From Bradysia coprophila (taxonomy: Eukaryota; Arthropoda; Insecta; Diptera; Sciaridae), in contig NW_023503649.1 in NCBI RefSeq assembly GCF_014529535.1, positions 62,001-126,000 of the forward strand: 64,000 bases of DNA, written 5' to 3'. Shown piece after piece: positions 51,748 to 64,000 of the stretch. A program made the translations under genes and the position numbers. Every line of letters starts with the position of its first letter. The stretch's first letter is position 1. The notes under the pieces were generated by a model, which worked only from the letters and a program-made list of their open reading frames with translations, had not been told where the DNA came from and did no database searches.

Positions 51748-54700
51748 TTATTTCACCATTAAAGATTCTTTTAAATGCCGCATCATGTGTGATCCTATGT
51801 CTCGAACGTCTGGCCATTGTCGTATCACAAATATTGCCACGAGGATGAAAAACAAAGTCGTTAAAACACGTACTCTGTTCGGAAAATTATGTGGTTAAAG
51901 AAGAGGATCGTGTAAAGTGGCACAATTGATTGTGTTGTACTAACCTAGTCTTTAAAAACGGCATTATAATACCAGCGGCTGTAGCTACCAGCAGTAACAC
52001 TACTTGTAAAACTGTTAAAACTACGTTTATTAATTTAACAACTAGGGCTCGAGCATTCGAATTATCAATTCCTTCCACGGTTACATACTGTTGCTGGGAC
52101 ATGTGTTCCATTTTTGATATCTGAATCAGGGAAAGAATGGACTTGGTAAATTAAACAGTTACGAGTCGATTGGACAGGTGACATACCCTTGTTTGACAAT
52201 TCTCTAGCACTTCATTTACATCTCTCAATCTCTCATCACTTTGATATTGAACTTTTTCCTCCATATCAGCCATGGCTTGTTTGAGGTTTTCGATTTCGTT
52301 CTAAAATGATTGAAAAATTAGTCTCCATGAAATCGTTGCTGGAATAACAAAATGTTTTACTTGGTGCAATTCGGTCAAATCATTAATTTGCTCTTCTAAA
52401 CGCTCGGCCCGATATCTTTCGCCTTCTAGAGCGTTCGTTACATCCTGGAAATCTTTGTGAACACCCTACAACACAATCCAAATTGATAAAATTTCGTCCA
52501 TTTGTAAGCCTTAACCACAATGTCACTTACTTCTAAACGTTCTAACTTTTCTCTGAGCTTGTCGCAGTCTTCCCTTCTCTCTTGTAGTTCAGCAAGAATT
52601 GCTTTCAATATGGCAGAATATTGATTGATTCCTGGTTGACTTTTTCCGGAGCTAAGACCGAAACCATTCAGTCAATTTTTGCTATTCGACGAAAAATCAT
52701 GAACCGATTCAATGCACTTACCCCGCTGGAATGCTATCGCTAGTCACACTGCTACATTCACTGTCATTTTCGTTACTGAATTTTCCACTTCCACCACCCT
52801 GATTGCTGCCCGAACCGGCTGTGTTCGCAAGGCCGGTATTGTTTGGCGTTGAAGAACCATGATGATGATGGTGGTGATGATGGCCGTGATGTCCGTGCGA
52901 TGTGTCCATTTGATTGGATAGATTCAACGAGTTAAGTTCAGGATCTGTATACCAGGCTTCAATTAAAATCTGTTTTTAATATTAGTAGGCAAACAACACC
53001 TAATATTGTACCCGGCGATAGAGTAGACACAGAACTTACTTTTTTTTAATTTTTCTTTTTTTTTAATTTGTCTCGATAGTCGGAATTCATGCAAGCATTT
53101 CGTTTTAGTAACTAGACTCAACTACTATGCCTTATCGAAGCAACGTAAGTCTTACTTTTGAAATTACGATGGGTAGAGATAAGATAAGTGAATTTTTGAT
53201 TGTTTTTAAAATTTTGATTAGAATGGAAAATCTGTTGATGTGGTTGTGTCAGAAGTCTTCGTTTATGTATATCGGACTTGGATCGACATATCAATAATAA
53301 CTTTCTATCAAACATGGAACGAGTCTATCTAAAATAGAATATTTCTTTCTTGAAGTGTGATCATGTCTGATTGGTTGAAAAGTTCAATTATATCGAGAGC
53401 AACAATACTAAAAGAGGGAACTATGCCATATCTCTGCGACTACTCATCCGATTTTCATAAAAAAATTTTGTCAATTTTGTGAGACTCATATTTAAACCAT
53501 CCAATAATTCGGAAAATACAGTCGGCCTATGGATCTAACTTGAGTGAAACAATTTTGCTTTACTTTGACATTAGCAGATTAATCATCAATGGAGATTGAT
53601 TTTTTTTGTCGCTATTGTGGGACCTGATAAGTCAAATAAAAAGACTAAATAGCCTCAATACGAACAACACACACTCTACGGATAATAGCGGCAGAGTCAA
53701 AATGACCCAAAATTATATCGGCTAAATTTGAAGTTTTTGGACAAAATGATGTATGGACGACTTGTACATTATCAAAAATAAGGGGCACCTTCCATACATC
53801 ACTTTTCGATTGGAACAGAGGTACCACCCGGAACCACTTGCAAAAATCAAGCAAAATTTCGACTCTGCCGCTATTATCCGTAGAGTGTGTGTTGTATGTA
53901 TTTAGGCTATTTAAAAAAGACTACTGAAGCTGATTTTGAAATTGCAAAACATGCTTGCGGGTCGTTCTTTTCAGCATGAAAGATCCATTACAAACGTTGA
54001 AAAGTCTTGTAAATAACTATTGTTATGTCGCTGCGTCCACCATCGCACTAGTGGGAGGATAATGGGTTTTTCCACCATATAGAACTAATTAGCCAAACAG
54101 AGGTTATAAAGAGGGTCTAGCTTTCAGGAAAAAGTTTATGAAAATTGGTTTAGTTGGTAGAGAGGTATGATAGTTACGCCCTTTATTAATGTTGCCCTCT
54201 ATATTGGAGGTAGATGTGTAGAATTTGGTGTAAAAATATTTCGTTGAGCGAAAGCGTCAATTTTGAATGGTGCGACTAACTAAACGGAAAAATTTTGGAT
54301 TCCTAGTTCTGTACATGTTCAATGTGTAAAAGTACTACGAGTTCAAATTCAAAATTAAAAAAAATGTTTTTGTTATTCGCCATCTAACAACTTGGTATCT
54401 TATATGTACAATTACGGCACGCACGTGTAAGTATAACAAATAATAACAAAACAAAAAAAAACTAATTTTGTTAAAGCTATCTGCCTCCACTTATTCGGTG
54501 AAGTTGGTCTACATGTTGTGAGTGAAAATAGTTATAAGCTGTGCATGAATTTTTTAATAAAAAAGTAAGTCGTGTTAAACTATAATTGGGTATACGGTAT
54601 AATTAAGGGTTAAATTGAAGAAATGAAACGAAATTACTTTTTAATTTAGAATAAAATCAGAGTTAGAAAGCGTTGTCGTTGCATGCAAGTTACAAAAACA

Positions 54701-57700
54701 TTCTACAGCCTACTTACTTGACGATAATTGATTTATATTGTCTGCACTTCCAAATTTATTCTTAATAAGATGAGCGAATTCTCTTGGTTTTGACATCACC
54801 GATCCGCCCAAGCCAGTGATACCATCACGAATATTGCCTCCAACATTTCTAATGAAAAAAAAACACAAACCGTTACTACCGCACTCAACGTCTATATCAA
54901 ACAAATTTAATTACTTCAGTCCCTGTCCAACATCCCGTAATACTTCTCGCGGTTGTCGGTGACCTTGCATTCGTTGATTTTGTTGGATTTGTAAATCCTT
55001 CACCCGTTTACTGTAGCTCTCCAATTTTTTCTGTAGTTGCGATATTGTGTGTGCGCTTTTTTGGTTTTTCTTTTCAAAGACGGTTTTGATTCTCTGTAAC
55101 TGCTGTTTGTCGGCACTTGCAATCGCAGCCAATTTCAGGTACTCATTGACGTTGTCGTCTCGAGCGGTTTGTTCTTTCCGTATTGATTCTTTGGTGCAGG
55201 CGATCTTCGTATTTAGTCGATCAAGAGCTTGGTAACTATTCGATCGTTGATGGTGACGATCATTGGTACCATCGCCTGGACCTTCAACTTCATCATTGAT
55301 GAACGACTGGTACGTTGATTCGTCATTGCCTATTTGAAACAATTGAATTACACACCAAATAAGCTGAGTGACAGACATAACACAATTTACCAATCAAACG
55401 GGAATCATCTAAAGATTCTGTATGGTCGGTGGTCATGTCAGAGCTAGAAACAAGCATATTGTTGGTATCATTATCACGATCTTTCCGCATTTCACGTCGC
55501 TCTCGATCTCGACTGCGGCGCTGTGAAGACGGACTTTGGTTTCGAAATCGAAGTCCACCGCCTGAGGCAGAGTCACCGCTATCACGATCTTTAGACACTG
55601 CAAGAAATGAAACGGTTCATAAGTGGTATCTACTTCATTTTGTGAATTCGTTTCAATTAATCAAAAAGATCTTCCACGAAAGGCAGTCGATAGATATCAA
55701 AAGCTACAATCTGAAGATATTATACAGGTAGAAGGCTAACTTCTCGAGTTTAGAGTTGTTTTAATTAGCGCAACAAGAAAAGCTGATCGCAACTATTCCG
55801 TTCACACTTCAAACGTACATACAACGCATAAAAAACTTAGTGCAAAAGAGATTCAATATTCCGAGAGAGTAAAAGTATGAAATTCTCTCACAAAATCATC
55901 CATCTCTTTGCACTAAGTTCTTCATGCGTTGTAGGGGTTGTAGGGCAGCATAACACGCAACGTAACCTTTTATAAACGAGAGGTGTATCGCCGTAGAACG
56001 ATTGAATCTGTTACCTCTTTGGTTTGAAGAATTATGCTTGATTTCCTCTTACTCCATTTACGCTCCGTTTGCACTCCGTTTACTCTTTAAACAATAAAAA
56101 AGAGGCGTGGTTTAGCTAAGTACACGGCGTACAAGAGCAAATCAAGCATTATCAAGCATTGTTGTAAACGGATGAATTTTTCTTCTAAACGGATGAATTT
56201 TTTTTAGACTGAAGGCACTTTTAAAATTATTTCTTTTTTAGTATTACTGTTATAAACTCTCTAAATGACCGTCTTTTTCTAAATTTCTTATTTCTCTTAC
56301 TTCTCTCATTTCACTATATATTCGTTATGGAGAAATGAGAGAAATTGGCGAGATTGGAGAAAGAGATTTCGTGAAGATGGTCATTTAGAGAGTTTATGAC
56401 TGTACCTACAGTGACTAACATTATAAAATTCCAGCCACTGTTGTATGGAGGTGACACAGTGTTTGAAATGTCAAATGACAGTGGTTTGTTTAGAGGGATT
56501 CTTTTGAAAAACAGCCTACCGAAATCGGACGCATTTTCTATTGGAATTTTTTATATGTGCCTAGAAAGGACTTCGACCCTAGTGGCCAAAACCACTTTCA
56601 AAAAAATTCTTCGAAGTTTGTGTGGCTGGTCAAAGGTGAGCAAAAACCGAAAAATTGCAATTTTCTTACAAAAATTGCTCCAGTTACACGAGCCGTACAG
56701 GGTCGTGTGGGGTGTCATTAGAAAGGTAATCACATGTACTATTGAGCCGAATAGAGACTAATGTGGTTTAGATGCATCTATGATGAAATATGGACACTTA
56801 AACATTTCAACTTCTTTTTCATCGCATATGTATCCAAACCACATAAAACTCTATTTAGCTCAAAAGCTCATAAAATTACCTTTCAAATGATACCCCACAC
56901 GACCATGTACATTTTGTGTACCTCGAGAAATTTCAGTAAGAACAGTGTACGTCTTCGGTTAAAAACTTTATCTGCACATATTTCAGTGTGGATGAATTTT
57001 AAACCCAATAAGACCCTATTCGGCTCAATAGTACATGTGATTACCTTTCTAATGACACCCCACACGACCCTGTACGGCTCGTGTAACTGGAGCAATTTTT
57101 GTAAGAAAATTGCAACTTTTCGGTTTTTGCTCACCTTTGACCAGCCACACAAACTTCGAAGAATTTTTTTGAAAGTGGTTTTGGCCACTAGGGTCGAAGT
57201 CCTTTCTAGGCACATATAAAAAATTCCAATAGAAAATGCGTCCGATTTCGGTAGGCTGTTTTTCAAAAGAATAAGAGGGATATTGGTTTTCCAGTGGAAT
57301 GACAAAACTATCAAAATTCATGCCATAAGCCGCTAAAAATTGTAATATTTACAACTGATAGGTGAACAAAATAACGCCGACGTCATACAATAAATGTCAA
57401 AAGCTAAGCGTTAAAATGACCCGTTATGCGGTATAATTTGAAATACAAGGCGCACTTATGTCGTGAATACTAAAATTCATTAGATTGGTTGGTTTTAGAA
57501 TGTTAAGTCACTGTAAATATACGTTTTGATATAAGAGAACATTGGTCAGAATTTCTCGTTTAGTTTTGTCATCGTTAAACGGCTGGTAGTTTATAAAAGG
57601 TTTTTTTTTCAACTCAGCATCATAACATGCGAAAACTGTGCACGTCCAGCAATCGTTGTGTAGTTCAACAATGAAAAAACTTCAGGGCCTTTTGTGATAA

Positions 57701-58446
57701 AATCATGCAAAAATTCATAAAAAAATCAATAAATACCTAAGGTTTTGAGTTTCAAATTATAAAAGCGTTCCAAATCATAAACCATATTCACATTTAGTTA
57801 CAAAATACTTCCACAATAAAGCTCTGGAAAACAACTGTTAAAACAGAAAAATACTTGTAACAGAAGAGGTTTGGGTATACCACGATACGAACGATTTTTC
57901 TCGAAAATTTATTGATTACGACTAGTTTGCGTAAAATTTATTACTTTTTCAAACATTTTCAACAGTGGAATAGAATTGGGGACAAATGTAAGAACTTTTC
58001 CTTGCTATAGTCTGTCTCAAGTGAGGGACATGAAAAGAGTTATCGGACTTAATACTTGTACGATTCCGGTTTGTAACGACGAATTCTAATAAACATTTTA
58101 GAGCATAAATAAACATAAATTTAAAATGAATTAAGAATTCGAATAATTTTTTCGGTGAACCTAGCAATGCTAAGCGTATATAGTATACTCGTTACGAGAC
58201 CTCACGGGACCTCATTAAGCGTAGGTCGTCTATTTTTGTCGTTGCTATCGATAATAGGTGATAAGCCGTTTGTATCGAGATATAACCCAATTTTACTTAA
58301 GAAAATTTAATATTTTCCCATCCATAAAACATCAATTTGAGTAAATTAAAAGAATTACTTTGATCGGAACGACACGGTGATGCAGCTCTGCTCGAAGTCT
58401 TACTACCTGGATTTAGTGAAGATGAACACACTTGTAATGTGTCCAT
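51748..58446 (-). CDS. Dmtn: TMCC-family ER membrane coiled-coil protein (dementin-like)
   Basis: Ten minus-strand exons: 58446-58359, 55597-55391, 55329-54915, 54848-54718, 52944-52722, 52651-52531, 52465-52361, 52300-52187, 52120-51945 and 51874-51748, for 568 residues. An Arg/Ser-rich N-terminus leads to a coiled coil ([31 protein letters not shown]) and the conserved [28 protein letters not shown]...KFG. A low-complexity His tract follows ([13 protein letters not shown]). A second coiled coil ([16 protein letters not shown]) comes next, then two membrane helices, [20 protein letters not shown] and [12 protein letters not shown]. This is the TMCC1/2/3 layout: an ER protein of three-way junctions and membrane fission sites. 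Drosophila dementin is the single fly member. The leader before 58446 begins at an acceptor near 58484, so an upstream noncoding 5' exon exists. Every junction is in phase. Confidence 0.93.
53646..53913. mobile_element. 268-bp TIR element in TMCC intron
   Basis: The ~55-bp TIRs begin TAAATAGCCT and include ACACACTCTACGGATAATAG and its inverse. The 8-bp target duplication AAAAAGAC flanks both ends. Non-autonomous, hAT-like. Confidence 0.88.
55820..55933. mobile_element. 114-bp palindromic element in TMCC intron 1
   Basis: TACAACGCATAAAAAACTTA at the left end and TAAGTTCTTCATGCGTTGTA at the right end are inverted, with GTGCAAAGAGAT-type continuation in both. Confidence 0.8.
56252..56397. mobile_element. 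146-bp TIR element in TMCC intron 1
   Basis: ATAAACTCTCTAAATGACCG at the left and GGTCATTTAGAGAGTTTAT at the right form TIRs. The interior is a second imperfect palindrome (TCTCATTT ... AAATGAGA). Confidence 0.8.
56496..57272. mobile_element. Foldback element with ~270-bp arms in TMCC intron 1
   Basis: Left arm about 56496-56765 and right arm about 57000-57272 are inverse copies with few differences (for example AAACAGCCTACCGAAATCGG and its inverse). Long mirrored ORFs on both strands ([18 protein letters not shown]...) result from the symmetry. No transposase is recognised. A short inverted pair (ATGTGGTTTAGATGCAT / CCAAACCACAT) lies in the spacer. Confidence 0.88.
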
Positions 58447-58484
58447 AATATTGGGATTTCATTCATTGATAAACCTGTAAACAA

Positions 58485-61400
58485 AGAAAACAAAGAATTA
58501 GTCTTACGAATCAAGTGTATTACCAACATTACTATTAAAACGCAATTACTATTTATTAGTCGAGACGGAGAATGATTGTTTAATATTTACACACGAGACT
58601 GTCTGGAATAGTTATATCAATTAGTCTGTAAATCTTTGGTAGAGTTAAATAATCACGTTCATACGACTGATCGATGCAACAATCACTGCGTGCATATTTT
58701 ATAGAAACACAAAATTTATTTTATATTCAATGTTTTAATGATTTAAACAATTTCAGACCTATAATTCCATTGAATTTGCGGATGTTATGGATTCGGTTGA
58801 TATTATAAATATTTATGGAAGTTGTTTCATATCTATCAATCGAAACATTATTCGAACTACACTGGTGAATTATTAGAAATACATTTTGATGTTTTTGGAT
58901 AAATAAACTAAAAAACATTTAAAAAAGATTTATATCTCTTCTTGGACCTTGAATTTAAACCAAAAACAAAATAAACTAACGCCAGCATTTTGTTTACAAT
59001 ATTTTACATTTGCTTTGTGTTTTGTCGTCTTCGTTCGATCACAATTTTCACTGACACTTCGACTAACACAATCAATTTACTAATCTTCGATTTGTACGTA
59101 ATGGTCTTAACATTCAAAAAAGAACATTAGCTTAGCGGTTTCATAACAAATTTTAAAATTGTCACAAGATACTGAAAATTCATTTGTTTATTTGTCCATT
59201 TGTCATCTACGAGTAGTACAGAGCACACAGGAAAAGGCAGCTCAATTATTACACTTATTTTTGATCATTAGCACGAAACACAAAATGAAGGTTAAACTGT
59301 TATTTATAAACAACAATCTGCAATTAAAAGTGGACATCGTCAACTCCCGACTCTAAGATAATTCAGTTGAATTTCGCGTCGTGTTAACTGTGAGTTCCTT
59401 GATTTTTCTTTTAAATAATGAACAACACAAAACGTAAACAAGCCCCCTCGAACAGGTGTTCGAACAAATAAAACTTTTACGAGCCAATAAAACCTTAGAA
59501 TATTTGAAGTCTAAATATTTAAATTGAAGATTGAATGAAATTTCCCAACATTTCGCTTGAGTGTTACTCACTCTACACGCAAGCATTTTTTGGCAACGAA
59601 ATTCGATGTCAGCTATAATTTCCTGAACAATCGCCACTTGATGTTAATTCTTCTAATGAATGGCTCTGTTGTCTAAAACATTTGATCAGACATTCGTCGC
59701 AATATTCTCTAGGTATTTAAATGTAATTTCTTTAAAATGTATTTTCAAGATCTGAATTTCGTTCATTTCCTTTCACCTTTCAGAAACGGTAAGGTATATC
59801 GACATATAATCTTTAAATCTGTTATCTGTTACGTCTATGGTTTACAGTATAGCGTAGCGTTTGACAAAAAATCTATTACTTCGTTATTTTCAATTTTAGT
59901 TCGTGCGAAATGCCCCGTATATGTATAAGAGATAAGTCAGCTCTTCGTTGCTGTCGATAACAGATGACTGTTTCTGAAATGTTAACCTTTCTCCATTGAA
60001 TTAAGTTGTTCATTCAGGAGACTATACCCCACAATATTGAACTTCTATAAATAAATCAAAAAAAGAAGGTAGAAACAAAAACGATTATTTAATAGAAAAA
60101 TAAGGCGAGCAATAGAAAGCATTCTATAAAATAATAGAAGAGAAAAAAAAGCGCTCATCAATATTTATATTTATCCCATCTGTTCGAGCCAATATAGCAT
60201 TACACTCAAAGTCTTGGTCATTTCATTGCTGCTATTCTACATGAATTTGTATTATACATGTGAAGCCCGATAGACGAAACCAGCCTAAAGGCATATAAAA
60301 TGTGATAAACCGAAAAAAATTGAACAAAAACACGGTTCATGTGCATGACATGATTCTGCGATTAAATAGCAGAAAAAGTTTTTTATTGGCTTTCATAGAA
60401 ATTTATTTAATCTTTCCGTCAGCGAATGGGCTAAGAACCAGATTTATTTTTTTATTTATAGTAAAGAGCCGTAAATATATGTGTTTGCTTATTAGAACTA
60501 AAAGTGTTGGAGTTGCCAAGAAAAATGCCAAGAAAGCAATCCCAGAGTTTATTGGAGGTATCCCATTGGAGTAGCAATTTTCGAATTCGAGCCGAACCAA
60601 TTGATATACATTTTTCTCGTACAATCGCAAAACATTATCGAGTGAAAATGTTTTGTTGTTTCTATTCCATTGGCGGCATAAACGAATATTTTTTTTTTGC
60701 CTTGATAAATAAAGTGGTCGGTCAGATGATTGACTTATCTATAATCTACCTAAATAGTTCCACGGGTTTCTATTACGCCACCACCATAATAGATTTAATA
60801 TCAATAAAAGCGAACAGGAAGTAGAGAGGCATCGAGTATAAATTGATAAACCGTTGTTTCCATTACGAATTATATTATGGAAATTTCCGTAGAGTTGTGA
60901 CAGTGAGCTGCGGAAAATATTCTTCGTTAATCTATTCAATGACAGGGAAGTGTAACATTTTGACATTTTACCGTATAGTCAGCATATGACTCTAAGTATC
61001 GTAACAATATTTCACTCTATTTGAACTAAATGCACCGTGGGGCACGCCAGCTACATAGAGAAATAATAAATTTAAAGATTTCGAGAAAACACTTAAATGT
61101 TTGGAAGAACGGAAGAATATTTCACTGCATAGAAGCAATCTTTCATTCTTGATGGAATGTGTTGCAAAATTTGTTAGGAATGGTCACGCCATTTCAAATT
61201 ATATACAAACGCACACGGTACATTGCATTTTACATTGAACTTTGACTGTAATGTCTTCAATGGTTATCCAAAGAAAAATCAAGAAATGAAGAAAAGAATG
61301 ATCGTCGAGAAAAACTCATTTCCCTGACCTTTACAAATATTAATTGCCTTCCTTCGTTAAGGACGATAAAAAAAAGCTCGACTACTAAAACTGAACATCA

Positions 61401-64000
61401 AATATTTGCATAATAAGTTTAACCATTTGACCATTACCATTTCATCAACATAGAATGAAATATCTGCCAAGAACTTATGCTAACATTTACATTGTAACAA
61501 AAACGGCGCATGTAAGTCATTTATTTTCCAATAAAACTATTCTTAGCATTTCACCCACTAGACTGCAAACGTAAGAGCTTAACCAAGCGTCACATATGAA
61601 AACAAATTGTTGGAAACATCAAAACATTACATTGAAATGTGTGCTTCAAAAGCTAAAAAGAAAACATATATATCGTTGGTGCGAATATAAAAATATAACT
61701 TAAATATGTAAAAGAAGAAGAGCCTAGCGCAACCAACATAAACTATAAAATACACACAAGACGTTTACATAAATACCATAGATCAGAACAAACAAAATGG
61801 TTAATTGCTTAAACAAGTGGTTTTTAATATTCGTTTAATTTTTTCAACTTTTGTTTAATGCATTGAACTTGATCTTTAATAATTTAGTTAACACACAAAA
61901 TGAATGTTAACAGTTCGCACATGTTATTCGAATAGGAAGATAGTCGGATATTTATTTATATTAAATGAAGCATCCATCCATCAATTAGAGGTTTTAGAAG
62001 AGAATTTTGTTTTTATTTTTTGGTTGTGGGTTTCAATTCGCTTTCACGCAATCATTGTTCCGTCTGTTCAATACGACGTTACATTAACTTACTACAATTA
62101 GACAATGTGACTAATTAGTTGTACAAATTGGAAGTAACAAATAGATTTAATGATTATGGTTTAATTGACCACATGAATTGAAGCTAATGATTCATTATTG
62201 GAGCACTTGAGACTATAAAATCCCTGTGAAGTTGAATTGAGTCAATGAAAACAATGAAAATAAAATTTGCTGACCATTACGTTTAAAATGTAGGTAGAAA
62301 TTTCCCATATATCATCTCTAGAAAATCAATTTTTGATTGGGGTGTTGTTCAGAATGGATTTATTTATAATCCAACATTACCTCTTGCCATAAAGGGTTCT
62401 TTTATAGACAGAACTAACCCACGACCATCGACTACATGGAAAAAGTTTATAATTCGATCGGAAAAAGTTGTTTGAAATTGGAAGTAATTCTCCGAGACAT
62501 GTGACTGGAAATGTGACATGTGATCAATTTTTTATTGCCTAATGCATGTGTAATTTTAAAAGTTTAGGTCTTGTTGAAATTGTGTATAACATACAATACA
62601 TATAGCATTCGTTTAAATTGTTTTTATGGATAGGTTGGATACGATACCCGTTATACAATGCATTATTGATGTCTTATGCCACGATTCAACATGAAACCTG
62701 TATAGTTCTTTGAAGCGTAGAAATAGTGTACAGAACATCCCAATTCATATTTTAACAAGTAGGAAATGCTAGAGATTGAAATACAAAGATTTGCTTCAGT
62801 AAATAGTCTACATCTTCATTGTTCCAACAAATCAAAATGATTGACAAAAAATATTAGTTTTGCCAAAATTGCTGTTCTAGTAATGTCAACTTATAGTATA
62901 CACATCATACACGTCGACCTACACATGAATACGATAAACCTATCAACAGTTCGCTGTTCATGTCTACATGAAAATTATATTTTCCATTCAGCACAAAGTC
63001 TATTTATAAACATTTGATTGAAAATTGCCGGCGCGGTGTACGATAGTATCGTAGTGGCTGAGGCATAACAACTTGTTACTTGTATTGCTTTAGTGGATTT
63101 TAAGTGTAATGCATTAATCAACGAACATTAAAATTGATTTATGGACTAAAAACTAAAGGTTTATGGACTAAAAATTGTATTTTGTAAATTGCCATGTTCT
63201 TAGTCACAAAAGATTAACTTTTGGTTCCACGAAACTCTGTTGAGTCATTTTTGAATTGCTGTTTTGTTGTTAGCAGAGCTTGTAATAATAAGTCGTATTT
63301 TCGAATGACGAACAATAATTCTTTATCAAACGTCATGTATCACAACGATCGAGTTATCAACTATACAATAAAAATTGCCGCGTTTGAAAGTATTTTTAAT
63401 GTTTTCCCCGGTTTTTCCCGCTCAGATTTGTTCGCATACCATTCACTGTATTTCAAACTTCTGGTGAAGAGATGCAAATTCAAAAAAAGGTGTGCAGGTA
63501 ATGCTAAGACAACTAAGAAAACATACTAAGTCTGGAAACCTACAACACGACTATCGACTATCTTCAAACACACGATGACAGTTTGCCCACACTTTTGAGA
63601 AACGCCAACACTAATCAATGAGTTAAAAGTTTAAAATACGTCAGACAGAAGTGAACAATTAGAAACAGTCGCTTTTATGTTACACTAAAAGAATTAAATA
63701 AATTTCAACCCAAACTTTATCACCTCAGAAAACATTGTTAGTAATGCATTATGGATTGCTTTACGGAAAATGTTATAACACTCTTATCAATGTCAACGCA
63801 ATCATCAGGTTGCATGGCAGGTACATTTATTTCGAAAAGATTACTTCACTCACATTCCTTCCTTCAAATTAAATTGGTTCTGAAAAAATGTTCTCGGCTC
63901 ATTATAATTTCACTAAAAGCTTCGTGTCAAATTTCTTGAAATCGAAAAATTATGCATACCACTGACTGATAATGACTTATGTTGTTGTTATGTTGAAATT
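58485..64000. other. Gene-poor AT-rich region
   Basis: No ORF with recognisable similarity and no clear repeat family; ORFs up to about 106 codons are of chance-like composition. The part nearest 58.5 kb probably holds the noncoding first exon(s) and promoter of the TMCC gene. The rest could be regulatory sequence or a long intron of a neighbouring gene outside the window. Confidence 0.45.

Noticed and set aside
56396-57314. Four related ORFs of 90-152 codons in a TMCC intron
   Set aside because: The same sequence is read from both arms of a foldback; there are no motifs of a transposase or host protein.
60302-60824. ORFs of 90 and 106 codons in the gene-poor right end
   Set aside because: They overlap each other and an antisense ORF, are AT-driven in composition and show no family motif.
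1-64000. CRISPR arrays, prokaryotic operons, LTR or LINE coding regions
   Set aside because: No regular spacer-repeat array and no reverse transcriptase, integrase or capsid-like reading frame was seen; gene structure with introns is eukaryotic throughout.

Overview
The window looks like nuclear DNA of an insect, most likely a lower dipteran such as a fungus gnat or relative. The evidence is AT-rich noncoding sequence, many 50-100 bp GT..AG introns, insect-type proteins (a CYP9-like P450, Mediator MED9, a Spt7-like SAGA subunit) and a dense population of small terminal-inverted-repeat (TIR) elements. The species assignment is inference. No prokaryotic operon, CRISPR array, rRNA or convincing functional tRNA was seen, and no LTR, LINE or viral coding region was recognised.

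Layout. 0.8-2.3 kb: a long-TIR foldback element carrying a 94-bp higher-order minisatellite. 2.8-3.6 kb: MED9 followed 33 nt later by an NCBP2AS2-like small gene, with a broken partial copy of the latter at 4.0 kb. 4.4-5.8 kb (minus): a Josephin deubiquitinase. 7.7-10.4 kb: a GTPBP1-type translational GTPase. 10.6-13.7 kb: mitochondrial tyrosyl-tRNA synthetase and MRPL39, divergent from a 274-bp interval. 14.4-17.1 kb: two damaged CYP9-like P450 copies in opposite orientation. 17.8-27.0 kb: a tandem segmental duplication around an unfamiliar VWA / charged-helix / VWA-like / membrane-anchor gene, riddled with TIR elements whose empty sites survive in the sister segment. 27.2-28.7 kb: a pogo/Tigger-like DDE transposase-derived gene with altered catalytic positions and two C-terminal repeats. 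28.8-31.2 kb: palindromic elements and satellites. 31.7-34.4 kb: USP1. 37.7-39.0 kb: SUPT7L/Spt7-like SAGA subunit. 42.7-45.6 kb: METTL17 and HMCES, convergent, 42 bp apart. 47.2-48.7 kb: single-exon cystathionine beta-synthase. 51.7-58.4 kb (minus): a TMCC-family (dementin-like) ER membrane protein. 58.5-64 kb: no gene seen.

The conserved genes are mainly housekeeping: mitochondrial translation (YARS2, MRPL39, METTL17), transcription (MED9, SUPT7L), ubiquitin (Josephin, USP1), DNA protection (HMCES) and sulphur amino acids (CBS). The parts that look least described are the double-VWA gene, the DDE-derived gene with its C-terminal repeats, and the TIR insertion histories that can be read within this one window. 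Gene models were assembled by eye from splice signals and family similarity; no search was run.
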